The notes: generated by a model from the sequence alone, not told the origin. Counted from the stretch's first letter, positions 1 to 11,830 are shown. The stretch: 28,225 bases of DNA from JBDHRG01 sp039807445 (GCA_039807445.1 JBDHRG010000023.1:1-28225); one strand, 5' to 3'. Made by a program: numbers and translations.

Positions 1-1011
1 CATGCCCATCATCCGCCGCAGCGCCGGCTGCACGAACTGGTAGAAGGTCACGACCACCGACACCGGGTTGCCGGGCAAGCCGAAGAACACCGCGTCGTGG
101 ATGCGGCCGAAAGCGAGCGGGCGGCCCGGGCGCATCGCGATCTTCCAGAAGTGGATGCGCCCGAGCGAATGCAGGATCTCCTTGACGAAATCCGCCTCGC
201 CGACCGACACCCCGCCCGAGGTGATCACCGCGTCGGCGCAATCGGCCGCCTGGGCGAAGGCCGCGACCAGGTCTTCGCGGCGGTCGCGCACCACGCCGAG
301 GTCGATCAGCTCGACGCCGAGCGCGCTCAGCATGCCGTACAGCGAATAGCGGTTGCTGTCGTAGACGCAGCCGGGGTCGAGCGGCTCGCCGATCGAGCGC
401 AGCTCGTCGCCGGTCGAGAAGAACGCCACCCGCAGCCGCCGGCGCACGCGCACCTCGGCGAAGCCGAGCGAGGCGAGCACGCCGAGGTCGGCCGGCAGGA
501 GGCGACGGCCGGCCTCGAGCACGGTGCCGCCGCGGCGCAGGTCTTCGCCGGCCAGGCGCACGTTCTGCCCGGCGCGATGGTCGGTGCCGATGCGCACCGC
601 CTCGCCGTCGCGCTCGGCCTGCTCCTGCATCACCACGCAGTCGGCGCCCGCGGGCAGCATCGCGCCGGTCATGATCCGCACCGCCTGCCCCGGCCCGACC
701 GCGCCGTCGAAGGGCTGACCGGCGAGCGCGGTGCCGATCACCGCGAACCGCGCCGTGCCCTCGGCCGGGACGTCGGCGGCGCGCAGCGCATAGCCGTCCA
801 TCGCCGAATTGGTGTGCGCAGGCACGTCGACCGGCGAGCGGATGTCGTCGAACAGCACGCGCCCCAGCGCCGCGCGCAGCGCCACCTGCTCGAAGCCCTC
901 GACCGGCGCCAGTTCGGCCTGCATCCGGCGCAGCGCCTCGGGCACCGGCAGCGAGTTGGGGTCGTAGTCGTCGGCGCAGCTCGGGTCGGGCTTGATGCGG
1001 TCTTCGCTCAT
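1..1011 (-). CDS. moeA: Molybdopterin molybdenumtransferase MoeA, C-terminus cut by window edge
   Basis: MoeA inserts molybdate into adenylylated molybdopterin, the last step of basic molybdenum cofactor synthesis in the cytoplasm. The 337 visible codons start with MSEDRIKPDPSC. They contain the family hallmarks in order: PVDVPAHTNSAMDGYALR, IMTGAMLPAGADCVVMQE, a GDEL segment after the barrel domain, TSGGVSVGEADFVKE (the molybdopterin-binding MoCF domain) and GLPGNPVSVVVTFYQF. Full-length MoeA is about 400 residues, so roughly the last 60-80 lie beyond base 1. The start codon overlaps the mobB stop by four bases (ATGA), which indicates translational coupling in one mobB-moeA transcript. I see no defect in the visible part. 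Confidence 0.96.
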   Translation of the reverse strand, partial: MSEDRIKPDPSCADDYDPNSLPVPEALRRMQAELAPVEGFEQVALRAALGRVLFDDIRSPVDVPAHTNSAMDGYALRAADVPAEGTARFAVIGTALAGQPFDGAVGPGQAVRIMTGAMLPAGADCVVMQEQAERDGEAVRIGTDHRAGQNVRLAGEDLRRGGTVLEAGRRLLPADLGVLASLGFAEVRVRRRLRVAFFSTGDELRSIGEPLDPGCVYDSNRYSLYGMLSALGVELIDLGVVRDRREDLVAAFAQAADCADAVITSGGVSVGEADFVKEILHSLGRIHFWKIAMRPGRPLAFGRIHDAVFFGLPGNPVSVVVTFYQFVQPALRRMMGM

Positions 1012-1517
1012 GGTCGGCGTTCCTCGAGGATGGAATGTTCGATGAAGTCGGCGATCGCCGCCGGATCGCCGAGCGGCAGCCACGGCAGACGGATATCCGC
1101 CGGCGGCGCGAAGTCGGCGACGACCGCGAGCACCTGCGGGTCGTGCCGATGGCGCGGCTCGGCCGGCGCGCCTGCGCGCAGCAGCTCGAGCTTGGGGATG
1201 GCCGCGGCCGAGAAACCCTCGGCGAGCACCAGGTCGACCGGCTCGAGCCGCACCAATAGCTCGGCGAGCCCGGCTTCGTGCGGCGCGGCGTGCTCTTCGA
1301 TCAGCACCGTCTGGTTGGCGGCGCTGATCAGCGTGCAGGCGAGCCCGGCGCGGCGCAGCCGCGCGCTGTCGCGCCCGGGTACGTCGAGGTCGAAGCTGTC
1401 GTGCGCCTGCTTCAGCGCCGCGACGCGCACGCCGCGCGCGGCGAGCAAGGGGATCAGCGCGACGAGCAGCGTGGTCTTGCCCACACCGCTGCGCCCGGCG
1501 ATGCCGAGCACCTTCAT
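1008..1517 (-). CDS. mobB: Molybdopterin-guanine dinucleotide biosynthesis protein MobB
   Basis: This is a 169-residue P-loop GTPase that assists MobA in forming the guanine dinucleotide form of the molybdenum cofactor. The Walker A motif, GRSGVGKTT, occupies residues 8-16, right after the first beta strand MKVLGIA. The family pattern continues with a KQAHDSFDLDVPGRDS segment, a long strand ending in LVLAEGF, and a C-terminal half that aligns with usual MobB length (about 165-175). The ATG at 1517 fits the canonical MobB N-terminus; longer in-frame extensions upstream have no family resemblance. It overlaps moeA by four bases downstream, and the short thiD-like frame upstream ends in the same ATGA fashion at its start. 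Confidence 0.93.
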   Translation of the reverse strand: MKVLGIAGRSGVGKTTLLVALIPLLAARGVRVAALKQAHDSFDLDVPGRDSARLRRAGLACTLISAANQTVLIEEHAAPHEAGLAELLVRLEPVDLVLAEGFSAAAIPKLELLRAGAPAEPRHRHDPQVLAVVADFAPPADIRLPWLPLGDPAAIADFIEHSILEERRP

Positions 1518-1681
1518 CCCCACAACCCGAAGGGGCGCACCGTCAAGCCGTGGCGGATCACGTCCCCCGGCCCCGGCGCCTGGCGGATCGCCGCCCGCAC
1601 GCAGGCGAGCGCGATCACGGTCTTGATCTCGGCCCGGATGCCGTAATCCGAGCCGGCGACGATCAGCACACGTCCTGCCAC
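1514..1681 (-). pseudogene. Short ThiD N-terminus-like frame ahead of mobB
   Basis: A 55-codon frame beginning at a GTG (1681) reads VAGRVLIVAGSDYGIRAEIK and continues TVIALACVRAAI. HMP/HMP-P kinase (ThiD) begins with a strand VLIVAGSD, then SGGGAGIQADIKTVTALG. The frame here keeps VLIVAGSD, GI-A-IKTV-AL but lacks the SGGGA glycine loop and loses resemblance after about 30 residues. The kinase is normally about 265 residues, so no activity is expected. The stop overlaps the mobB ATG by four bases, so the remnant may still act as a translated leader coupled to mobB. The resemblance is by eye; a fortuitous short frame is the alternative. Confidence 0.4.
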
Positions 1682-1741
1682 GGGAATCTCGTCCTCGGTT
1701 ATGTTGTCCGCTCCTGCCGGAGCTTGTTCGGTGAAACACGC

Positions 1742-2242
1742 ATGAACCACTTGCCCGAGCTCGCCGCGCTGCTGACCGAGGCCGCCCCCGGCTCGCTGCT
1801 GCTGATCGCACCCGATCCGGCGCAGGCGCTGCCCGCCGGCTGGGCCGGGCAACACCCGGACTGCCGCATCGTACACGTGCCGCCGTCGGCGGAGCTCGAT
1901 CCGGCGCAGCTCGCGCCGGCGGACTTCGCACTCGTCGCCGGCGCGCTCGAGCATCTGCCCGCGGCGCGCGGCAAGGCACTGCTCGCGGCGCTGCGCGACC
2001 GGCTGACGCGCCACCTGGCGCTGGTCGTGCCGCTGTCGGCCGGGGCCGAGCCCTGGGCGGGGCACGCCAGCGGCTGGGACGCCAACACCCTGCTCGGCCT
2101 CGGTTTCAGCCAGCGCGGGCGCTGGCCGGACGGCGCGGGACATCATCACGGCCTGTTCGTCTACGCGATCGAAACCTACAAGACCGTGCCCGACTGGCTC
2201 AACAGCCGCTTCTGGGCGAACCCGGAACGCTGGAAGCCCTGA
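1742..2242 (+). CDS. DUF6231-type hypothetical protein
   Basis: A 166-residue cytoplasmic protein without signal peptide or membrane segments. It starts MNHLPELAALLTEAAPGSLLL, has a central stretch ADFALVAGALEHLP resembling the motif IV region of a Rossmann-fold methyltransferase, and ends with ETYKTVPDWLNSRFWANPER. I recognise it as similar to the DUF6231 proteins annotated in pseudomonads and relatives, whose function is unknown. It lacks an obvious SAM-binding GxGxG loop, so catalytic activity is doubtful. It diverges from the mobB side; the intervening 60 bp contain a small inverted repeat (GCTCC-TGCC-GGAGC at 1710-1723) and must hold both promoters. A weak ribosome-binding site (GGTGA) precedes the ATG. 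Confidence 0.6.
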   Translation: MNHLPELAALLTEAAPGSLLLIAPDPAQALPAGWAGQHPDCRIVHVPPSAELDPAQLAPADFALVAGALEHLPAARGKALLAALRDRLTRHLALVVPLSAGAEPWAGHASGWDANTLLGLGFSQRGRWPDGAGHHHGLFVYAIETYKTVPDWLNSRFWANPERWKP

Positions 2243-2312
2243 ATCCGGGGCTGGCGCGGCACGGCGAAACCAGCTAGGTTCGGCGTTCCAGTCTGCCCGC
2301 ATCCGCCCGCGC

Positions 2313-2807
2313 ATGTCGATGCCCAGTCCCCTCGAGCTCTACGCCGCGACCGTTCCCCCCGAGTGGATCGATTACAACGGCCACATGAACGTCGCCGCCT
2401 ACGTCGCCGCCTTCGACCAGGCGAGCGATGCGGTGCTCGAACACCTCGGCCTCGGCAGCGCCTACCGTGCGGCGAGCGGCTGCTCGCTGTTCGTGGTCGA
2501 GAGCCACGTCAATTACCTGCACGAGCTGGTCGAGGGGACGCCGATCCGGGTCGATGCGCAGCTGCTCGGCCACGACAGCAAGCGCCTGCACCTGTTCCAG
2601 CGCATGTACCACGCCGAGGCGGGCTTCCTCGCTGCGAGCATCGAGCTCTTGCTGGTGCACGTCAGCCTCGGCGAGCGCCGCGCAGTGGCGCTGCCGATCG
2701 ACGCGCTCGAGCGGCTGAACGCGCTGATGCGCGAGCACCTGCTGCTGCCGCACCCGCTCGCCGCCGGGCGCGGCATCGGCTTGCGCGCGAAGCCGCCGCA
2801 ACCATGA
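2313..2807 (+). CDS. Hotdog-fold acyl-CoA thioesterase family protein
   Basis: A 164-residue protein of the 4HBT/hotdog type. The signature WIDYNGHMNVAAYVAAFDQA (residues 18-37) contains the conserved Asp and the helix-leading NGHMN stretch of YbgC/FadM-like thioesterases. The following FVVESHVNYLHEL strand also fits. It most resembles the thioesterases linked with carnitine or betainyl-CoA metabolism (second half of some fused dehydrogenases), but its substrate cannot be read from sequence. It is cytoplasmic. The gene overlaps the next start by ATGA, placing it first in a thioesterase-metallopeptidase-membrane protein operon. TAGGTT at 2275-2280 is a plausible -10 element. Confidence 0.85.
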   Translation: MSMPSPLELYAATVPPEWIDYNGHMNVAAYVAAFDQASDAVLEHLGLGSAYRAASGCSLFVVESHVNYLHELVEGTPIRVDAQLLGHDSKRLHLFQRMYHAEAGFLAASIELLLVHVSLGERRAVALPIDALERLNALMREHLLLPHPLAAGRGIGLRAKPPQP

Positions 2808-3475
2808 GCGACTGGCAGGCAAAAATCCGCGTGCACCCGCGCGCACGCCAGGTGCGGCTGCGCGTGACGCGCCGCCACGGGCTCGAACTGGTGGTGCCGC
2901 CGGACTTTCCCGAGGGGCGCGTGCCGGCGCTGCTCGAGCGCCACCGCGACTGGATCGCGGCGCAGTTCCGCCGCCTGGCCGAGGCTCCCGCGCCCACGCT
3001 GCCCACGGCGCTCGAGCTGCCGGCACTCGGCGAGCGCTGGAAGCTCGAGCGCACCGAAGTCGTCGGGCGACCGCGGCTGCTCGCGCACGGCGAGGGCTTG
3101 CGGCTCGAGGCCGGCGACGATGCCCAGGCGCGTGCGCTCCTGGGCCGCTGGCTGCTCGCGCACGCCGGGCGCCACCTGCCGCCCTGGCTCGCGCGGGTCT
3201 CGGCGGACACCGGGCTCGGCTACGCGGGCGTGACCATCCGCCTGCAGCGCGCGCGCTGGGGCAGTTGCTCGGCGTCGAGGCGCATCAGCCTCAACGCCCG
3301 GCTCCTGCTGCTGCCGTCCGAGCTGGTGCGCCACGTGCTGGTGCACGAGCTGGCGCACACGGTGCACCTGGACCATTCGGCGGCGTTCTGGGGCGTGGTC
3401 GCGGCGCACGATCCGCACTGGCACGAGCACCGCGCGCGGCTGAAGCGCCATCCGATGCCGGATTGGCTGGGGTGA
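2804..3475 (+). CDS. YgjP/M48-type zinc metallopeptidase (DUF45)
   Basis: This 223-residue protein belongs to the YgjP-like (SprT-related, DUF45) metallopeptidase family. The C-terminal half holds RWGSCSASRRISLNARLLLL, then the zinc motif in LVHELAHTVHLDHS (HELAH, two His ligands and the catalytic Glu), followed by AFWGVVAAHDPHW, which should supply the third ligand. The N-terminal half is the typical basic beta-rich segment with LELVVPPDF. No signal peptide is present, so it is cytoplasmic; the biological substrate of this family is not established. It starts within the stop of the thioesterase gene (ATGA) and its own stop overlaps the following GTG. Confidence 0.92.
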   Translation: MSDWQAKIRVHPRARQVRLRVTRRHGLELVVPPDFPEGRVPALLERHRDWIAAQFRRLAEAPAPTLPTALELPALGERWKLERTEVVGRPRLLAHGEGLRLEAGDDAQARALLGRWLLAHAGRHLPPWLARVSADTGLGYAGVTIRLQRARWGSCSASRRISLNARLLLLPSELVRHVLVHELAHTVHLDHSAAFWGVVAAHDPHWHEHRARLKRHPMPDWLG

Positions 3476-3876
3476 ACGCCGAGCTCTGGAGCCTGTTCGC
3501 CGGCAGCTTCCTCGCCGCGACGCTGCTGCCCGGCGGCTCGGAGCTGCTGTTCGTGGGGCTGCTCGCGCGCGGCGAGACGGCGCCGGGGCTGCTGTTCGCC
3601 GCGGCGACGCTCGGCAACACGCTGGGGGGCTTGAGCTCGTGGACGCTCGGCGCCTGGCTGGCGCGCTTCAGGCCGGGGAAGCCGCCCGAGGGCAAGGCGC
3701 TCGAGCGCGTGCGCCGCTGGGGGCCGGCGTCGCTGCTGCTGTCGTGGGTACCGCTGATCGGCGACCCGCTGTGCCTCGCCGCCGGCTGGCTGCGGCTGCG
3801 TCTGCTGCCCAGCCTGGTCTGCATCGCGCTCGGCAAGGCGGCGCGCTACGGCGTGATCCTCGCCGGCGTGGCGTGA
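3472..3876 (+). CDS. YqaA-family inner membrane protein
   Basis: A 134-residue integral membrane protein starting at a GTG that overlaps the metallopeptidase stop (GTGA). It resembles the YqaA branch of the DedA/SNARE-associated superfamily: LFAGSFLAATLLPGGSELLF at the N-terminus, a GNTLGG turn in the first third, and the WVPLIGDPLCLAAGWLR segment near the C-terminus. About four hydrophobic segments are visible. Family members are thought to act in membrane homeostasis or lipid handling, without a defined substrate for YqaA. The gene ends 4 bp before the stop of the convergent transglutaminase gene, with no obvious terminator between them. Confidence 0.88.
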   Translation: MNAELWSLFAGSFLAATLLPGGSELLFVGLLARGETAPGLLFAAATLGNTLGGLSSWTLGAWLARFRPGKPPEGKALERVRRWGPASLLLSWVPLIGDPLCLAAGWLRLRLLPSLVCIALGKAARYGVILAGVA

Positions 3877-3880
3877 AGCC

Positions 3881-4759
3881 TCACGCCTCCAGCGGCTCGA
3901 CGTCGACCGCCACCTCGAGCGTGTGCGAACCGCCGCCGAGCATCACCCCCTTCAGCGGCGCAACGTCGGCGTAGTCGCGGCCCCAGGCCAGCGTCACGTG
4001 CTGCTCGTCGGGGGCGCAGTTGTTGGTCGGGTCGAGGTCGACCCAGCCGTGTCCGGGCACGAACAGCGCCAGCCAGGCGTGCGAGGCGTCGGCGCCGACC
4101 AGGCGCGGCTTGCCCGGCGGCGGGATGGTTTCGAGGTAGCCGCTGACGTAGCGCGCCGCCAGCCCGAGCGCACGCAGGCACGCGATCGCCAGGTGCGCGA
4201 AGTCCTGGCAGACGCCGCGGCGCGAGCGCAGCACTTCCGACAGCGGCGTGGCGATGGTCGAGAACTGCGGGTCGTAGGTGAATTCGCAGTGGATGCGCCG
4301 GTTCAGGTCGAGCACCGCCTCGAGCAGCGGCCGGCCGGGGGTGAACGAGGGCAGCGCGTAGTCGGCGAGCGCCGCGTCGGGCGCGACGAAGGGCGAAGGC
4401 AGCGCGAACTGGCGCGCCTCCATCGCGTTCAGCTCCGGCAGCTCGCGCAGCAGCGCGACCGCCGCTTCCCACGGCGGCGAGCCGGCCGGGTCCGGCAGTT
4501 CGCGCGGCAGCACGCTGACCAGCGTCTTCACCTCGACCTCGAGCGCCTGGTGCAGGTCCTGCAGCGCGAAATACAGCACGCGGTTGCCGAAGAAGTCGTA
4601 ACGCTCGGCCTGCAAGGCCGGCGCCGGCGTGATCGCCAGATGCGATGCCTCGGGGACCTGCCACGGCGTCGTGCGCGGCAGCAGCCGCGCCTCGTTGTGG
4701 CACAGCGCGACGCGGCCGCTGTAGCGGTAGGCGGTGCGGTGCGTGACGGCATAGCGCAT
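3881..4759 (-). CDS. Transglutaminase-like protein with N-terminal beta domain
   Basis: A 292-residue protein with a bacterial transglutaminase N-terminal domain (about residues 1-80, MRYAVTHRTAYRYSGRV) and a transglutaminase-like core. The papain-type triad is complete: Cys184 in RRGVCQDFAHL, His227 in DASHAWL and Asp243 in VDLDPTNN. There is no signal peptide. Such proteins are predicted to act as amide hydrolases or transpeptidases on peptides or isopeptides. It is the last gene of the three-gene minus-strand cluster and begins 11 bp after the ATP-grasp/alpha-E gene. In related genomes this enzyme regularly accompanies that protein, which suggests it trims or transfers the product. Confidence 0.9.
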   Translation of the reverse strand: MRYAVTHRTAYRYSGRVALCHNEARLLPRTTPWQVPEASHLAITPAPALQAERYDFFGNRVLYFALQDLHQALEVEVKTLVSVLPRELPDPAGSPPWEAAVALLRELPELNAMEARQFALPSPFVAPDAALADYALPSFTPGRPLLEAVLDLNRRIHCEFTYDPQFSTIATPLSEVLRSRRGVCQDFAHLAIACLRALGLAARYVSGYLETIPPPGKPRLVGADASHAWLALFVPGHGWVDLDPTNNCAPDEQHVTLAWGRDYADVAPLKGVMLGGGSHTLEVAVDVEPLEA

Positions 4760-4770
4760 GACGCGGGGCC

Positions 4771-7308
4771 TCAGAGCATCTCGACCAGCTGCCGCGGCGT
4801 CTCGGCGTGGCTGAAGTGGCTGTTGGCGACGGCATCGGACAGCTCGAGCAGCGGCGCGTGCAGGCGCTCGAGCAGTTCGGCCAGCTCGCCGTCGGCGCGC
4901 CCGATGCCGACCTCGCGCACCGATTCGGCCAGCGCCTCGATGTCGGCCAGCCCGAGCACCGACTGCGCCTGCAGGATCAGCCGCTCCTCGGCGCTGCGGT
5001 AGGGGTTGGACCGCGGGTGCGGCAGGCGCCCGATCTGCCGCCCGAGGCGCCGCAGCTGGTAGCCGACCGAACGCGGGTTGTCTTCGTCGAACAGCAGCAG
5101 ATCGAGGATCGCGCTCGGGTACAGCGCCGAACGGTAGCGGCGGCGGTACGCGGCGAGGTTGTCGGTGGTCGCGAGCACGACTTCCCACAGCGGCACGCCG
5201 GGGTTGCGGGCTTGCACGAACGCCAGCCGCAGCAGCCCGACCGTGTTCAGCACGCGCTCGATGAAGCGGCCGATGTCGAGGAAGCGCCAGCCGTAGTGGT
5301 GCGGCATGGTTTCGTTGCAGGAGCCGAAGAACGCACCGAGCAGCGTGACGTGCTCGTCGAGCGCGTTGCGTCCGGCGGAGTTCGAGGGCGGGCTGGGCAG
5401 CTCGCCGAGGCTCTGGCGCAGGCGGTTCAGCGCGCGGAAGGCGTCGTCGCCGAGGTGGTCGCGCACCGCGCGGGCGTTGCGCAGGCAGGCGACGAAGGTA
5501 GTGCGCAAGCCGGACTCGGCGCCTTCGTCGAACAGCCCGAGGAAGCGCCGCCGCAGCGCGAAGAAGCGCCCGCGCGGTCCGGCCTCGACCTCGCCGAGCT
5601 CGAGCTCGAGCGCCGTCAGCAGGTCTTCGAGGCAGCTGTCCTCGGCCGCCCCGTCGCCGCGCTCGATCAGGCGCTGCAGCGCTTCGCGCAGCAGCCGTGC
5701 GTGGCTGTCGTAGCGCTCGCCGTAGCGGCCGAGCCAGAACAGGTTCTCGCCGACGCGGCTCGGCAGGTCGGCGCCGTCGCGCGTCAGCAGCACCGGCCCG
5801 CGCGCCTGGCGCAGCAGGCTCACGTGCGGCTGCGGCGCCTCGGCCAGCACCCAGACATCCTTGCTGATGCCGCCGCGCACCGGGGCACGCCCGTCGGGGC
5901 TGACCCAGGCGAGTGCGCCCGGCATCACGCGGTAGCCCTCGTCCTCGGCGACGCTGAAGGCGCGCAGCGTCACCGGCTGCGGCACCAGCCGGCCGTCGGC
6001 CAGCACCGGCGCCGTCGCCGGCCGGATGCGCTGCTGCGCGACGAAGCGCGCCGGCTCGCGGCGCAGCCGGGCGATCAGCACCTCGCGCCCGAGCCCATTG
6101 AGGCCGGCGCCGTCGATCAGGTGGTACGGCTCACCGAGGGGGTGGACCAGCAGTTCCCCGAGGTGGCCGCAGACGTGCTCGAGCGCCTCGGGGCGGCCGC
6201 ACCACCAGCTCGCGACCGAGGGCAGCCGCAGCTCTTCGCCGAGCAGCGCGCGGCACAGCGCCGGCAGGAAGGGCATCAGCCCCGGGTTCTCGATCGCGCC
6301 GACGCCGAGCGCGCTGGCGAGCGCCACGCCGCCGTGGCGCACCGCGGCGAGCAGTCCCGGCACGCCGAGCATCGACTCGGCGCGCAGCTCGAGCGGATCG
6401 CACCAGGCATCGGTGATGTGGCGCAGGATCACGTCGACCGGCCGCAGTCCGCCGAGGGTCTTCAGCCAGACGCGGCCCTCGCGCACCGCGAGGTCTTCGC
6501 CCTGCACCAGCGACAGCGACAGGTAGTTGGCAAGATACGCGTGCTCGAAATACGCCTGGCTGTCCGGCCCGGGGGTCAGGAGAACGACGCTCGGCGCCTC
6601 GTGCTTGTGCGGCGCGAGTCGGGTCAGCGTCGCGCGCTCGGCTTCGAGGAAACTCGCCAGCCGCCGCAGCGGCGCGTCGCGGTACAGCGAGGGCAGCGCG
6701 CGCGCGAGCGTGATGCGGTTCTCGAGCGCGTAGCCGGCACCGCTCGGCGCCTGCGCGCGGTCGGCGAGCACGACGAAGGCGCCGTCCGAGGCGCGTGCCA
6801 GGTCGACGCCATGGAACACCAGCCAGCGCCCGCCCTCGGCCAGCGAGTTCCAGGCGGCGTGCAGGAAGCCCGGGTGCGCGTGCACCAGCTCGGGCGGCAG
6901 CAGGCCGTGGCGCAGCACCGTGCGCGGGCCGTACAGATCGGCCAGCAGACGCTCGAACAGGCGGCTGCGCTGCGCCAGACCGGCCGCCAGCGCCGCCCAT
7001 TCCTCGCCGCGGATCGGCAGTGGCACCGGGTCGACGCTCCAGGCGCGCGCGACGCTGCGGCTGGCTTCGTGGGCGTTGAAGGTGACGCCGTTCTCGCGCA
7101 ACAGGCGTTGCGCCTCTCCGTGGCGCGCCGCGAGCCCGTCGAAGCCGAGCGCGGCGAGCTCGCGCAGCACGTAGTCCCAACCCGGGCGCACCACGCCGTC
7201 GGGTGCGAGCAGCTCGTCGTGACTGTTGGCTGCCGGCGGCGGATAGTCGGCCAGCAGTTCGGCGAGCGGATCGCTCATCGGTCGGGCTTCGGCCATGGTG
7301 TCGCTCAT
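4771..7308 (-). CDS. Circularly permuted ATP-grasp / alpha-E fusion protein
   Basis: An 845-residue fusion. The first about 520 residues match the circularly permuted ATP-grasp type 2 family: GVTFNAHEASRSVARAWSVD, LADLYGPRTVLRHGLLPPEL, LLTPGPDSQAYFEHAYLANY, an LKTLGGLRPVDVILRH strand and GGISKDVWV. The last about 310 residues, from LPSRVGENLFWLGRYGER, form the all-helical alpha-E domain. In many genomes the two halves are separate genes; here they are one polypeptide. Family-level prediction is amide-bond (peptide) ligation using ATP, with alpha-E of unknown role. Three ATGs are possible (7308, 7296, 7278), none with a strong ribosome-binding site; I took the longest. It follows the DUF2126 gene by 17 bp. 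Confidence 0.9.
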   Translation of the reverse strand: MSDTMAEARPMSDPLAELLADYPPPAANSHDELLAPDGVVRPGWDYVLRELAALGFDGLAARHGEAQRLLRENGVTFNAHEASRSVARAWSVDPVPLPIRGEEWAALAAGLAQRSRLFERLLADLYGPRTVLRHGLLPPELVHAHPGFLHAAWNSLAEGGRWLVFHGVDLARASDGAFVVLADRAQAPSGAGYALENRITLARALPSLYRDAPLRRLASFLEAERATLTRLAPHKHEAPSVVLLTPGPDSQAYFEHAYLANYLSLSLVQGEDLAVREGRVWLKTLGGLRPVDVILRHITDAWCDPLELRAESMLGVPGLLAAVRHGGVALASALGVGAIENPGLMPFLPALCRALLGEELRLPSVASWWCGRPEALEHVCGHLGELLVHPLGEPYHLIDGAGLNGLGREVLIARLRREPARFVAQQRIRPATAPVLADGRLVPQPVTLRAFSVAEDEGYRVMPGALAWVSPDGRAPVRGGISKDVWVLAEAPQPHVSLLRQARGPVLLTRDGADLPSRVGENLFWLGRYGERYDSHARLLREALQRLIERGDGAAEDSCLEDLLTALELELGEVEAGPRGRFFALRRRFLGLFDEGAESGLRTTFVACLRNARAVRDHLGDDAFRALNRLRQSLGELPSPPSNSAGRNALDEHVTLLGAFFGSCNETMPHHYGWRFLDIGRFIERVLNTVGLLRLAFVQARNPGVPLWEVVLATTDNLAAYRRRYRSALYPSAILDLLLFDEDNPRSVGYQLRRLGRQIGRLPHPRSNPYRSAEERLILQAQSVLGLADIEALAESVREVGIGRADGELAELLERLHAPLLELSDAVANSHFSHAETPRQLVEML

Positions 7309-7325
7309 CGCGGTGTCCCGGCGCC

Positions 7326-10634
<3,309 letters not shown>

Positions 10635-10707
10635 GCGGCGGTCCTCGGGCTCGTTCAGGATCGGTTCAAGGCTAGCAAGCGACGTTCCAGTCCGGCGTTA
10701 CAGCACG

Positions 10708-10733
10708 CAGGACCGTTTCGGTTCGCGGTCCTG
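10708..10733. other. Inverted repeat in the divergent intergenic region
   Basis: An 8-bp perfect inverted repeat, CAGGACCG and CGGTCCTG, is separated by 10 bases in the 215 bp between the DUF2126 gene and the HlyD-type gene. It sits between two divergent start codons, so it is unlikely to be a terminator. A regulator-binding site or a 5'-leader hairpin is more plausible. No T-run follows. Confidence 0.4.
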
Positions 10734-10849
10734 GAAACCATAGACCCGTCCGAGCAGCGTGTGCGGCGGCGCGCGTCCGCACCGATGCGCGGGCAAGCCG
10801 GCCCTGGCCGGTCTAGCTTTCCGGGAGCGCCCCGAACCGCCCGGATGCG

Positions 10850-11830
10850 ATGCGACCTCGCTGCCCACCTCTCCCTCACTGGCCCGCCCTGGCCCGGGCC
10901 GTCGCCGTGCTCGTGCTGCTCGCCGGCTGCGGCGACGCGGCGCCGGCGTACTACCAGGGCTACGTCGAAGGCGAGTTCGTGCGCATCGCCGCGCCGACGG
11001 CGGGAAGGCTCGAGGCGCTGGCGGTCGCGCGCGGCGATGCCGTCGCGGCCGGCGCAGCGCTGTTTCGGCTCGAAACGACACAAGAGCATGCGGCGCTGCT
11101 GGAGACCGAGGCGCGGCTCGCGCGCAGCCGCGCGCAGCTCGCCGATCTGCTCAAGGGCAAGCGCGAGCCCGAGCTGGCGGTGATCCGCGCCCAGCTCGCG
11201 CAAGCGCGCGCGCGGCACCAATTGTCGGCGAAGCAGCTGGCGCGACAGCAGAGCCTGGGCACGGCCACCAGTCAGGAAGCGCTGGACACGGCAAACGCTC
11301 AGCACAGGCTCGACCTCGAGCGCATCGACGAGCTCGAAGCCCAGCTCGAAGCCGCCGAGCTCGCCGGCCGCGACGACGCGCTGCGCGCCGCTCGAGCCGA
11401 GGTCGACGCCGCCGACGCCGCCGTCGCGCAGGCGCGCTGGGTGCTCGAGCGGCGCGCAGCCGCCGCCCCCGCCGCCGGGCTGGTCGCCGACACGCTGTTC
11501 CGCGTCGGCGAGCAGGTGCCGGCCGGCACGCCGGTGGTGTCGCTGCTGCCGCCGCAGAACCGCATCCTGCGTTTCTTCGTCCCCGAGACCGTGGTCGGGC
11601 GGCTCGCGCCCGGCATGGCGGTCAGCGCGCGCTGCGACGGCTGCACCGGAACCATCGCCGCGCAGATCACCTTCGTCGCGCCCGAGGCCGAGTTCACGCC
11701 GCCGGTGATCTACAGCCGCGAGGCGCGCGCGAAGCTGGTGTTCCTGGTCGAGGCCAGGCCCGCGCCGGAAGACGCCGTGCGGCTCCAGCCCGGCCAGCCG
11801 GTCGACGTCACGCTCGGAGCCGAACGGTGA
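10850..11830 (+). CDS. HlyD/YbhG-type membrane-fusion lipoprotein
   Basis: This 326-residue periplasmic adaptor belongs to an export ABC transporter. A hydrophobic N-terminus ending in VLLAGC gives a lipobox with Cys27 as the expected lipid anchor; the mature part starts GDAAPAYYQGYVEGEFVRIA. A split biotinyl/lipoyl-like hairpin domain (APTAGRLEALAVARGDAVAAG and APAAGLVADTLFRVGEQVPAG) flanks a long Ala/Arg/Glu-rich coiled coil (about residues 80-190). The C-terminal beta barrel includes ILRFFVPETVVGRLAPGM. E. coli YbhG, the nearest family type I recognise, uses a plain signal or anchor instead of a lipobox. Its stop overlaps the GTG of the ATPase gene. An out-of-frame ATG lies 5 bp upstream. 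Confidence 0.88.
   Translation: MRPRCPPLPHWPALARAVAVLVLLAGCGDAAPAYYQGYVEGEFVRIAAPTAGRLEALAVARGDAVAAGAALFRLETTQEHAALLETEARLARSRAQLADLLKGKREPELAVIRAQLAQARARHQLSAKQLARQQSLGTATSQEALDTANAQHRLDLERIDELEAQLEAAELAGRDDALRAARAEVDAADAAVAQARWVLERRAAAAPAAGLVADTLFRVGEQVPAGTPVVSLLPPQNRILRFFVPETVVGRLAPGMAVSARCDGCTGTIAAQITFVAPEAEFTPPVIYSREARAKLVFLVEARPAPEDAVRLQPGQPVDVTLGAER

Noticed and set aside
97..1626. 509-codon plus-strand frame rich in Arg, Ala and His
   Set aside because: It is antisense to moeA and mobB and has the composition of a GC-rich shadow frame without any family motif.
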